From: a virus
IMG/VR virus record: IMGVR_UViG_3300025168_000374
Location: 1 to 31,545 of that record
Length of the DNA: 31,545 nucleotides
Strand: one strand, 5' to 3'
In this document: in pieces, positions 1 to 7,200 of the stretch
Position numbering within the stretch: the first letter of the stretch is position 1
How the letters are laid out: each line of letters opens with the position of its first letter
Program-made: the position numbers and the translations under genes
Notes under the pieces: model-generated
Database searches by the model: none
Told to the model about the DNA's origin: nothing
The model's input: only the letters and a program-made list of their open reading frames with translations

Positions 1-365
1 TCGTTTTTGCCAAAAGATACAGTAATATCATTTTTAATAATATCACCTAATCCATTGTCACGAAGCCAGTTAAAAGCAGCTTCTCTATTTGCTATAGTGA
101 TGCTGGCTTTATAATCAGGTTTAACATTTACTGAAGATCCATCCATAAGTTTTAAATGAGACAAACCCATTTCACTCATCATAGTTGGAATAATTTCTAC
201 AGAAACATGTTTTAATTCTTTTTTTGTTTGTTTAATATTTTCTTCTTCTCGTTCAAGTTTTTTCTGCATGTTATTCAATCTTTCAACTTGATCTGCCAAG
301 GATTGAATATTAGTTGTCTTCTGAATAACGTCTTGTTGATCCTTTTCAAAATCTATATTAGTCAT
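1..365 (-). CDS. Conserved phage protein with N-terminal coiled coil (partial)
   Basis: This gene starts with ATG at 365 and runs off the left edge, so its C-terminus is missing; about 121 codons are visible. The first 55 residues are rich in Gln, Glu and Lys with heptad-like spacing and are probably a coiled coil. The second part contains MMSEMGLSHLKLMDGS and then WLRDNGLGDIIKNDI, a pattern I associate with conserved phage proteins of unknown function from short-tailed phages. The start overlaps the stop of the upstream gene by eight bases, so the two are probably translated together. No catalytic motif is visible. A role in replication or DNA binding would fit the neighbouring helicase but is not shown by the sequence. 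Confidence 0.6.
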   Translation of the reverse strand, partial: MTNIDFEKDQQDVIQKTTNIQSLADQVERLNNMQKKLEREEENIKQTKKELKHVSVEIIPTMMSEMGLSHLKLMDGSSVNVKPDYKASITIANREAAFNWLRDNGLGDIIKNDITVSFGKN

Positions 366-747
366 CTATTTTTCCTTTCTCGTGTAGATTAATGTCAATA
401 GAATAATATTTTCTTTCTTGTTTATCCCATTTGAGTACTTGATATTTGCCGTTAGTTATGTCTGAAGCTATAGAACAGGCCACCCCAATAATAGCAGGAT
501 CACCCGTTAATAATAAAAAATCTCTAGGAGTATAATTTTGTAAGCCTTTTCTCAGTTTAAAAATTAATGGACCAGGCGAAAAAATAATTTGAGAAAGTTC
601 AGGCAAAATAAATTTGAAGGTTCCAAATTCAGCTGCTCCCATAATATTTATTTTTGGGCTACCATCTCTTGTTCCCGCAATTTCTTGAATAACGTAAACA
701 ATGGGCTTGGAGGTTTTAATATCTTTATATTCTATATTTTCTTTCAT
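358..747 (-). CDS. Conserved hypothetical phage protein, 129 aa
   Basis: A small soluble protein with no signal peptide or membrane segment. The C-terminal half contains LLTGDPAIIGVACSIASD followed by a KWDKQERKYYSIDI stretch, a combination that I recognise as recurring in marine podovirus-like genomes without an assigned function. I choose ATG at 747; a TTG at 753 is in frame but lies almost at the predicted transcription start. The candidate promoter at 755-783 would place transcript initiation within about one base of ATG 747, so the mRNA may be leaderless, and I see no Shine-Dalgarno sequence. It diverges from the helicase gene and overlaps the next minus-strand gene by eight bases. Confidence 0.6.
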   Translation of the reverse strand: MKENIEYKDIKTSKPIVYVIQEIAGTRDGSPKINIMGAAEFGTFKFILPELSQIIFSPGPLIFKLRKGLQNYTPRDFLLLTGDPAIIGVACSIASDITNGKYQVLKWDKQERKYYSIDINLHEKGKIDD

Positions 748-776
748 TGACAAATGTATAATTTATCCTATATAAG
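747..776 (+). promoter_or_regulatory. Candidate sigma70-type promoter for the helicase
   Basis: A perfect -35 hexamer TTGACA lies at 747-752, followed after 18 bases by TATAAG at 771-776. Transcription would start near 783, leaving a leader of about 12 bases before ATG 795. A purine-rich AGAAAGAAG just upstream of the start is a weak ribosome-binding site. Confidence 0.55.
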
Positions 777-783
777 AAGTCAA
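755..783 (-). promoter_or_regulatory. Candidate sigma70-type promoter for the leftward gene pair
   Basis: Read on the minus strand, TTGACT (778-783) and TATACA (755-760) are separated by exactly 17 bases. The predicted start of transcription, about seven bases past the -10 box, falls next to ATG 747. It overlaps the plus-strand promoter listed separately. Confidence 0.5.
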
Positions 784-794
784 TAGAAAGAAGT

Positions 795-2225
795 ATGAAT
801 TATAAATTTAAAACTAAGCCTTACGAGCATCAGCTTACGGCTTTAGAAAAATCGTGGAATAAAGAAACGTATGCCTATTTTATGGAAATGGGTACGGGTA
901 AAACTAAAGTATTAATTGATAATGCTTCCATGCTTTATGATAAAGGCAAAATAAATGGACTTTTAATTGTTGCACCTAAAGGTGTTGTGGGCACTTGGTA
1001 TAACCAAGAGCTGCCAACACATCTTCCAGACCATGTTGAAAATACGACAATATTGTGGCAAGCAAATATTACAAAAGGTCAACAAGAAAAATTAGATTCT
1101 TTATTTAAAATAGGAGAAGAACTCCATGTTTTAATTATGAATGTTGAAGCATTGAGTACTCCCAAAGGAGTAGATTTTGCATCTAAGTTTTTAGTGTCTC
1201 ATGATACTTTAATGGTTATTGATGAATCAACTACTATAAAGAATCCTAAAGCACGAAGAACTAGAAATATTGTTAGACTTTCCACTCAAGCTAAATATAG
1301 ACGAATAATGACAGGATCTCCTGTCACTAAAAATCCATTGGATTTATTTAGTCAATGTTATTTTTTAGATCCTTTTCATTTAGAACATGAATCTTATTAT
1401 TCATTTAGAACTAGATATGCTATTATGAAGACGGCCCATATATCTGGACGTTCCATTCAATTAGTTTCTGGTTTTAAAAATTTAGAAGAACTATCAGATA
1501 AATTAAAATCTTTTTCTTACCGTGTATTAAAAGAAGACTGTCTTGATCTACCTGATAAAGTTTTTATTAAAAGACAAATTACTTTATCTCCCGATCAAAG
1601 AAAGTTGTATCAACAGATGAGAAAAGAAGCTTTAGCTATTTTAAATGGAAAACAAGTTACCACGGTTAATGCATTAACTCAGTTAATGAGACTTCATCAA
1701 ATTACATGCGGGCATTTTACTGCGGATGATGGAACGACTCAAAGAATTCCAAATAACCGAATTAGTGAGTTAATGGATATATTAGAAGAAACAGAGGGTA
1801 AAGCTATTATATGGGCTCACTACCAATGGGATATAAAAGATATTATTAAAGAAATTAATAAAGTTTATGGTCCAGGATCCGTGGTCGATTATTATGGGTT
1901 AACACCTCAAGATGAAAGACAGCCCAATATTAAGAAATTTCAGTCCGACCCTAAGTGCCGATTCCTTGTAGGAACACCCTCTACGGGCGGCTATGGCATT
2001 ACTTTGACGGCTGCAAACACCGTAATTTACTATTCTAACGGATATGACCTAGAGAAGCGATTACAGTCCGAGGACCGTGCGCATCGAATTGGACAAAAGA
2101 AAGCTGTCACTTATGTAGACATCAATGCGCAAGATACCGTGGATGAAAAAATTGTAAAATCTCTGCGTAAAAAAATTAATATAGCTTCTGAAGTTCTTGG
2201 TGAAGAACTTAGATCATGGATATGA
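795..2225 (+). CDS. SNF2/superfamily 2 DNA helicase or translocase
   Basis: The 476-residue protein carries the helicase motifs in order: a YEHQ element near residue 10, Walker A MGTGKT at 32-37, motif II DEST near 143 followed by IKNP, motif III TGSP at 173-176, and near the C-terminus GYGITLT and the motif VI-like HRIGQ around 430-434, typical of SNF2/Rad54-type enzymes. Such proteins use ATP to move on double-stranded DNA; small phage versions are thought to act in replication, recombination or fork remodelling. It is about the minimum size for two RecA-like lobes with no added domains. It starts the plus-strand transcript and its last codons overlap the following oxygenase gene. A copy of its last seven codons is found again at 2871-2890. 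Confidence 0.88.
   Translation: MNYKFKTKPYEHQLTALEKSWNKETYAYFMEMGTGKTKVLIDNASMLYDKGKINGLLIVAPKGVVGTWYNQELPTHLPDHVENTTILWQANITKGQQEKLDSLFKIGEELHVLIMNVEALSTPKGVDFASKFLVSHDTLMVIDESTTIKNPKARRTRNIVRLSTQAKYRRIMTGSPVTKNPLDLFSQCYFLDPFHLEHESYYSFRTRYAIMKTAHISGRSIQLVSGFKNLEELSDKLKSFSYRVLKEDCLDLPDKVFIKRQITLSPDQRKLYQQMRKEALAILNGKQVTTVNALTQLMRLHQITCGHFTADDGTTQRIPNNRISELMDILEETEGKAIIWAHYQWDIKDIIKEINKVYGPGSVVDYYGLTPQDERQPNIKKFQSDPKCRFLVGTPSTGGYGITLTAANTVIYYSNGYDLEKRLQSEDRAHRIGQKKAVTYVDINAQDTVDEKIVKSLRKKINIASEVLGEELRSWI
2202..2221 (+). repeat. 20-bp direct repeat, copy 1 (helicase 3' end)
   Basis: The sequence gaagaacttagatcatggat is the end of the helicase reading frame (E-E-L-R-S-W and the first two bases of the Ile codon). 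It recurs exactly at 2871-2890, and the match extends to the two G bases three and two positions upstream. The two copies flank the 2OG oxygenase gene, 669 bases apart. Confidence 0.95.
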
Positions 2226-2866
2226 TGGAACAAAATATATATCCGTTATTTGCAAAAGTTTTATACTTCTCTATTTTGGAAGATCTTGATCTTACTAAAA
2301 TCAACAAGCTAGTAGAAAAATTAAATTTTGAAAAAGCTGGAGAAAAAAGTGTTAACGATATTTTTAATATCTCAGATATATCTCTAGATAAACAAATCTT
2401 AAATAATAAATCCTTTAAGTTTCTTAAAAAAATTATTGAAAAAGAATTTAAGGCCTATAAAAATAATGTCTTGCAATATCATAATACTGATTTTAAAATA
2501 ACGACTTCATGGATAGCAAGAAGTCAGCCTGGTCAGGCTTCTAATTATCATAACCATAGTAATTGTTTATACAGTGGTATTTTATATCTTGCTACACCCC
2601 CTAATTGTGGTGGTATTAGTTTTTTAAATTATTTTAATAAGGAAACAATTAAAATAATTCCTACTAAATATACTTTACATAACTCCAAAGAATTTACATT
2701 TCATCCTAAAGCAAAAACGATTTGTTTTTTTCCATCAGATATCCATCATAAAATATTACCTAATCATTCAAAGGAAGTAAGATTTTCTTTAGCATTTAAT
2801 TTTTTTCCTAGTGGAAAACTAGGTCATGACAATATTGATAGTTCTGTAAATATAAAGGTAATGTAA
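2216..2866 (+). CDS. 2OG-Fe(II) oxygenase, putative (216 aa)
   Basis: The C-terminal half has the double-stranded beta-helix pattern of the putative 2OG-Fe(II) oxygenase group often found in marine phages: YHNHSNCLYSGILYL with metal-ligand candidates H112 and/or H114, then FFPSDIHH with distal His 177 or 178, then R189 in EVRFSLAFN, the usual 2-oxoglutarate carboxylate binder. Such enzymes couple oxidation of 2-oxoglutarate to hydroxylation of a substrate, unknown here. ATGs at 2216, 2222 and 2225 are possible; 2222 overlaps the helicase TGA as ATGA. The gene lies between two copies of the helicase 3' end, implying later insertion. It is related in fold to the operon at 15920-21320 but transcribed from the opposite strand. 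Confidence 0.8.
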   Translation: MDMMEQNIYPLFAKVLYFSILEDLDLTKINKLVEKLNFEKAGEKSVNDIFNISDISLDKQILNNKSFKFLKKIIEKEFKAYKNNVLQYHNTDFKITTSWIARSQPGQASNYHNHSNCLYSGILYLATPPNCGGISFLNYFNKETIKIIPTKYTLHNSKEFTFHPKAKTICFFPSDIHHKILPNHSKEVRFSLAFNFFPSGKLGHDNIDSSVNIKVM

Positions 2867-2870
2867 AGGC

Positions 2871-2890
2871 GAAGAACTTAGATCATGGAT
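2871..2890 (+). repeat. 20-bp direct repeat, copy 2 (after the oxygenase)
   Basis: Exact second copy of the helicase 3' end. Read in the helicase frame, this copy would end G-E-E-L-R-S-W-I and then TAG at 2892-2894, so it could be the original end of the helicase gene. Confidence 0.95.
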
Positions 2891-2950
2891 TTAGTAGGAT
2901 ATACACGCGACGCGCGCAGAAATTTTAAAATCCGCGCGCATAAATTTTAA
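2885..2950 (+). other. Possible 21-codon ORF or gene-start remnant
   Basis: ATG 2885 lies at the same place in the second repeat copy as ATG 2216 in the first. The frame runs 21 codons (beginning MDLVGYTRDARRNF) to TAA at 2948-2950 and crosses the 22-bp tandem repeat. It could be a remnant of the gene that originally followed the helicase. No ribosome-binding site is clear and expression is doubtful. Confidence 0.2.
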
Positions 2951-2954
2951 AATC
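2911..2954. repeat. Two tandem 22-bp units, GC/AT block repeat; possible bidirectional terminator
   Basis: Two 22-bp units (2911-2932 and 2933-2954) differ at one base. Each has a self-complementary CGCGCGC block followed by the palindrome ATTTTAAAAT. On either strand the GCGCGC blocks can pair around the AT-rich part to form a GC-rich stem. The element fills the gap between convergent transcripts, next to the hsp20 stop codon at 2956, so a two-way transcription terminator is the most natural reading. There is no long pure U tract. Confidence 0.6.
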
Positions 2955-2955
2955 C

Positions 2956-3363
2956 TTATTTTATAAGAATTTCTTTTGCTCGTTTTTCTTCTGGTGGATT
3001 GTGTTTTAAATTTATTTTTAACATTCCATCTTCTAACTTAGCCCCATTGCATTCTACATACTCAGCTAATTGTAGCTGACGTTTGAATGATCTTTTGGCA
3101 ATGCCTTTATGAACAAAGTCTTCTTTGTCTTCAGAAGAACTTCCTTCAATTGATAACACACCTTCTTGAACATTGACTTTAATATCTGACTTTTTATAGC
3201 CAGCTAATGCCATTTCAAGAGTGTATTTATCTTCTCCAGCTTTCTTTATATTGTAATGCGGAAAGCCTGCATTGATGGTAGGCAAACGGTGAAATCTATC
3301 GAAGAAATCTTCGAAGCCGATTGCATTATTTAGGAAATTGTTTAAGTTTATTAGATCAGTCAT
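2956..3363 (-). CDS. hsp20: Small heat-shock protein, Hsp20/alpha-crystallin family
   Basis: A 135-residue protein of the IbpA/Hsp20 type: a short N-terminal arm, then an alpha-crystallin domain from about residue 36 (YNIKKAGEDKYTLEMALAGYKKSDI), the conserved GVL segment (QEGVLSIEG), and a C-terminal tail ending in EILIK, which resembles the I-x-I/V oligomerisation motif. These proteins hold unfolding proteins in solution without ATP. Hsp20 genes are known in T4-like cyanophages and marine phages, where they are thought to aid capsid or tail assembly. The start at 3363 follows a strong AAGGAGG ribosome-binding site. It is the last gene of the leftward late module and has its own candidate promoter. 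Confidence 0.9.
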   Translation of the reverse strand: MTDLINLNNFLNNAIGFEDFFDRFHRLPTINAGFPHYNIKKAGEDKYTLEMALAGYKKSDIKVNVQEGVLSIEGSSSEDKEDFVHKGIAKRSFKRQLQLAEYVECNGAKLEDGMLKINLKHNPPEEKRAKEILIK

Positions 3364-3422
3364 AATAACCTCCTTGTTAGACAGTTAATAATATAAGAGC
3401 CTCCTAAAGCACTCTTAAGATT

Positions 3423-3451
3423 AATATAACACCTATACAGGTTGATAACAA
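3423..3451 (-). promoter_or_regulatory. Candidate promoter for hsp20
   Basis: On the minus strand TTGTTA (3446-3451), a 17-base spacer and TATATT (3423-3428) sit across the end of the endolysin gene. Transcription would begin near 3416, giving a leader of about 50 bases that contains a weak six-base stem (TAAGAG/CTCTTA). Confidence 0.4.
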
Positions 3452-3891
3452 GTTTTATTATTTTCGTCTCTATAAGCTCTTAAGTATTGTTTTCTGTTGC
3501 TACCATCTGTGTATGAGCAATGGACCCAGCCCGAGTTCGGATCTGATTCTTTCCAGTACTCGAGTATTAATTGATCATAGTCTAGGTTTTCATCGATGTA
3601 GTCTGCGAGTTCTTTATTGGACACGCCAAAGATTTCGAAGTCGCAAGCCTCGCCACGGGCATGCTGACTTTGTGTCGAGCTGCCTATGGCAACACACAAT
3701 TCTGGAGAGCGATATCCGCTAGAAACACTTACAACCTGTCCAAAATGGTCTCTAATTGGCTGTAGGATCATCTCACAGAGCGATTTCAGGTTTTCCTGGT
3801 GCTCAGTACTCGGGGTATTATCTATGCCTTTTCTTTCGGCTGTCTGTGACTTTGTAAGTTCTATTAAACTAAAGTTTTTCGTCAAGCTCAT
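3433..3891 (-). CDS. Endolysin, M15-type peptidase (D-Ala-D-Ala carboxypeptidase-like)
   Basis: The 152-residue protein matches the small M15 peptidase family that cuts cell-wall peptides. It has the SGYRSPELC segment near residues 58-66, the zinc-site motif QHARGEACDFE giving ligands H77 and D84, and a second histidine H124 in GWVHCSY. All three zinc ligands are present, so it should be active. No signal peptide is seen, so release to the wall would need the holin-like gene upstream. It overlaps the preceding coiled-coil gene by 23 bases, completing a compact lysis cassette. An equivalent virion-associated peptidase role cannot be excluded. Confidence 0.85.
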   Translation of the reverse strand: MSLTKNFSLIELTKSQTAERKGIDNTPSTEHQENLKSLCEMILQPIRDHFGQVVSVSSGYRSPELCVAIGSSTQSQHARGEACDFEIFGVSNKELADYIDENLDYDQLILEYWKESDPNSGWVHCSYTDGSNRKQYLRAYRDENNKTCYQPV

Positions 3892-4069
3892 CTGTTTTCT
3901 CCTGTAATTTATCTAAATCGTCTGTTGTATATTCTAACTTTTGTAAGGCTCTTTTCAAGGCTGAGTCTTTGGCCTTGCAGGCATCGGTAAGTTCATTTAC
4001 CTGCTCTTTAAGAACACGAACTTGTTCTTTATATTCGGTTATAATTTCTTGATAATCTGCTTTAGACAT
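3869..4069 (-). CDS. Small coiled-coil protein of the lysis cassette, 66 aa
   Basis: Almost the whole protein is a predicted coiled coil, with charged heptads (ITEYKEQVRVLKEQVNEL and later LDKLQEKTDELDEKL). It has no membrane segment and no lipobox, so it is not an obvious spanin. It lies between the holin-like gene (two bases downstream of its stop) and the endolysin, whose start it overlaps. A helper in lysis, for example an antiholin-like partner for the coiled coil of the upstream protein, is possible but not shown. Confidence 0.65.
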   Translation of the reverse strand: MSKADYQEIITEYKEQVRVLKEQVNELTDACKAKDSALKRALQKLEYTTDDLDKLQEKTDELDEKL

Positions 4070-4071
4070 AT

Positions 4072-4272
4072 TTAAAGAGCGCCGTGGGTGACTAAAGAAA
4101 ATATAACATAAGCCATACCGCTAATTAAGGCGCCAACAGATACTAATAGAATACTTTCGACTCTATTAATTTGTTGCTCTAGTTTAAGAATTTTATCATG
4201 CGTTTGTTTCTGCATAATTCTGCATAACTTTTCATGAGATTCTATTTTTTGTTGAGCATTATATTTATTCAT
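4072..4272 (-). CDS. Holin-like protein with coiled coil and one C-terminal TM segment
   Basis: Sixty-six residues: a hydrophilic, heptad-rich N-terminal part (residues 8-40, with MQKQTHDKILKLEQQINRV) and a single hydrophobic segment at about 41-62 (LLVSVGALISGMAYVIFSLV). This arrangement resembles XhlA-type haemolysin/holin-like proteins that act with a phage endolysin at the inner membrane. Gene order with the M15 endolysin supports a lysis role. The ATG at 4272 overlaps the stop of the large upstream gene by one base. Other small membrane-anchored functions remain possible. Confidence 0.65.
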   Translation of the reverse strand: MNKYNAQQKIESHEKLCRIMQKQTHDKILKLEQQINRVESILLVSVGALISGMAYVIFSLVTHGAL

Positions 4273-7200
4273 TAAGTTCTCCCTGCAATTACTTTTTCTG
4301 TTGGGGATAGTAGTGCTGTTTCAGTCTGTGTCAAGTTCGTAATGGGGTTTTTTTGTGCCATCTCTGCTTGCTTTACAACAGGTGAAGGTGTCTTATCTAG
4401 CGGAGGTGCTTGCGTTTCATATATAGTTTTAACATCTTTTTTCCCTGGTAACATTTCTTTTAGGTTATCCAAGATAGAATCTTTTTTAAATAAAAATTTA
4501 TCTTTATCTATTATATAATCTTTATTTAATTTTTGTTTCTTCAGTCGTTTAATAATTTTTTTGATTCTATTTTTAACTTTTTTGTTTAATGGATTTTCTA
4601 TTTTTTTTCTGTCTGACAGTTCTTTATATTTTTTCTCCATGTTGTCACTAATAGTTAAAGGTTTAAATTTATTTCTCTTAACCATTTTATAAATATCCAT
4701 TCTATTTCTAGCTTTAAATATGTCTTTGATGTCACTTTCTTTAAAATTTAATGTCTTAGCGGCATCATAGTATCTTTTCATTTCATTGAACGCCTCTAAT
4801 CTTTGGTGGTTAGCCCAGATAAATTGTTCTATAATTTTATTATCATCAGTCACAGGATCTCCACTAAGAGTACCAGCGTAAATCAATCCTCTTTCATCCC
4901 TCTCTCTTCCTAAAAATTTTCCAATATTTATTTGCATAGATCTATAAATATCTAAAGGTGCTTTTCTCAAACCAACTAGTCCTAATAATTCATCACTAAC
5001 TTCGTACTCAGTTCCCTTTAAAGTTTTACCCGTGGTAGCAGCATATAATCTTCTCATCTGAATTGCAGAGCCAGGAGCATACAATAACATCAAATGTTTC
5101 ATGGTCTTCCATGCTTTATCTCCAGGTGCATCTTCTTCATTCCATATTTTACTTCCTTTGCTAGTCACTCCACCCCGTGCATACACATCAAAAAATCCAG
5201 ACAAATAAATAGACTCTGAAACAAAGGGTTCAACTAATCTAGCGAATCCTGTCATCATACCTTTGGTCACTGTTGGAAGAATAGGATCATCTTTGTTTGA
5301 CTCTAATGATGTAATAACAGATTGTAGTGGGTTAGTTACAACGTCATAGAAAAAGGCTCTACTAAAATCTATGTATTTATATTTACCATCTTCATAAACT
5401 GGTATAACTGTGGAATCTTTAGAGAACCAGGGTAAGAATTCTTTAATGGCATACAGTTCATCTTTTGTTATACCATACATTTTCATACCACCCCATACAG
5501 CTAGTGGTGGAATCGCTGCCACCGTAAATCCCCAACCAAATAATCTTTCATAACCTATTTGTTTAAATATTGGATTTTTTATGTCAGCCTTAGCCGCCAT
5601 AACAATGTTAGTGTTCGTTCTTATTTGTTCCGCGGTCCATGATACGAAGTTTCCGAAAGGAGATCTTCTACTTGCTTGTACTATCTCACTCACGTAAGCA
5701 TAGTTAGGCATGAATTCTCTTATTTTTTTAGTCGCCATCTTCAGTATTTCTAGGTCAGAAGGAATCTTGTCCGCTGTTATAAGACCTTTTTTTAATGCGG
5801 CTGCGTAAGCATCGTGAATTCTTTGATCCTCAATAAAAAAATTTGCCACCTTCCAAATGTCATCTTCTGCAACGTACATTTGTTGTGCACCTTTTATAAA
5901 AGATTTAGTTCTTCTTCCAAGTTTGCCCCAAATACTTTGTAACCATCCTATCTTTTGAGTATCTTGTATCAGACCTATTACATCTCTATAAATGGCACTT
6001 GAGTTAACCATCCCTTCGTCAAGAAGGAATCTATATAAAGCTTGGCCACCTTTTTTTAATTCTTCAGCGCTTACTTCAGATCCTGCTATATAATTAACAC
6101 CAGGTTTGTTTCTATATAAGATTTGAGGTTGAATTGTATTAAACGATCTTCCCAAAGCTTTAGCAAACACTCCAGGATTAGTTAAAGCATAACGAACATT
6201 ACCCAGCGCCACCATGGTAACAGCTCCCGATGAAAAATTTCTGCCGTGAGTAAAAGGACCACCCACTGTTTTACCAGCTTGAATTAATCCTTTGGGTACC
6301 ATGACTCCTGCCTGGTAGTATATATTTTTAGTGATACTACCTAAATTATTTAAGGCACCATGAATTAAACCCTGTGCAATATTTTCTGTGGTAAACATTC
6401 CATTGATCGGTGGAGTATAAACTGCATCTCCTAATCTATTCGGAAGTTTTAGACCACTACTCATTTCAATAATTTTTTCTCCAGTACCAGCCCATCCTTT
6501 AGCAGCTGCATTGTAGCTTGGATAAACTATGGCTCTTTCACCACGTTTAATTTGATCTTTACCAGCGATCTTTATAATATTATAAAATCTATCTCTTGCA
6601 GAAATTTCTGCAAGATCAGTAGTCACATTTGCAATAACATTCATTGCATTTTTATAACTACCAAATAATTTTTGAAAAGCTAAGAGGTCGGATTCTTTTT
6701 GTATCAATCCTCCAATGTCATCTGGTACAAATCTACCACCCCCTGTAATATTTTTAGCTATTGATTTTGTAACTAATGCCTGCTCGGCGGCCATATCTGC
6801 TGGAGTATATTTAAAGAAAGGTTGCCCTGTTGTAGGATCTAGCTTAACATTTCTAATGACTTGATCTACTTGTAGTCTAGCTGTTTCTTTGGATATTGTT
6901 TTTCCATTTGATGTAGCATTTCGTTGAAATATTTTTGCTACTTCATCTTTAATTTCTCTTGAAACAATGTACCCGTCTACTGGAGATAAACCATTGTCTT
7001 TAAAAATTTTATATTCTGTAGATAAAGTATCTCCTATTCTTTCATTTATTACTTTGGTTAATTCTTTTAAACCTATATTTAAATTTCCACCTTTAGCGAT
7101 AGTGTTTAAGTACTGTGCCCAGTATTGATGGATGTTTCTCATCTCGCCAACAATATTATCTATTTCTTTTTTAGGAATTTTTAATTGGTCCATTGATTTA

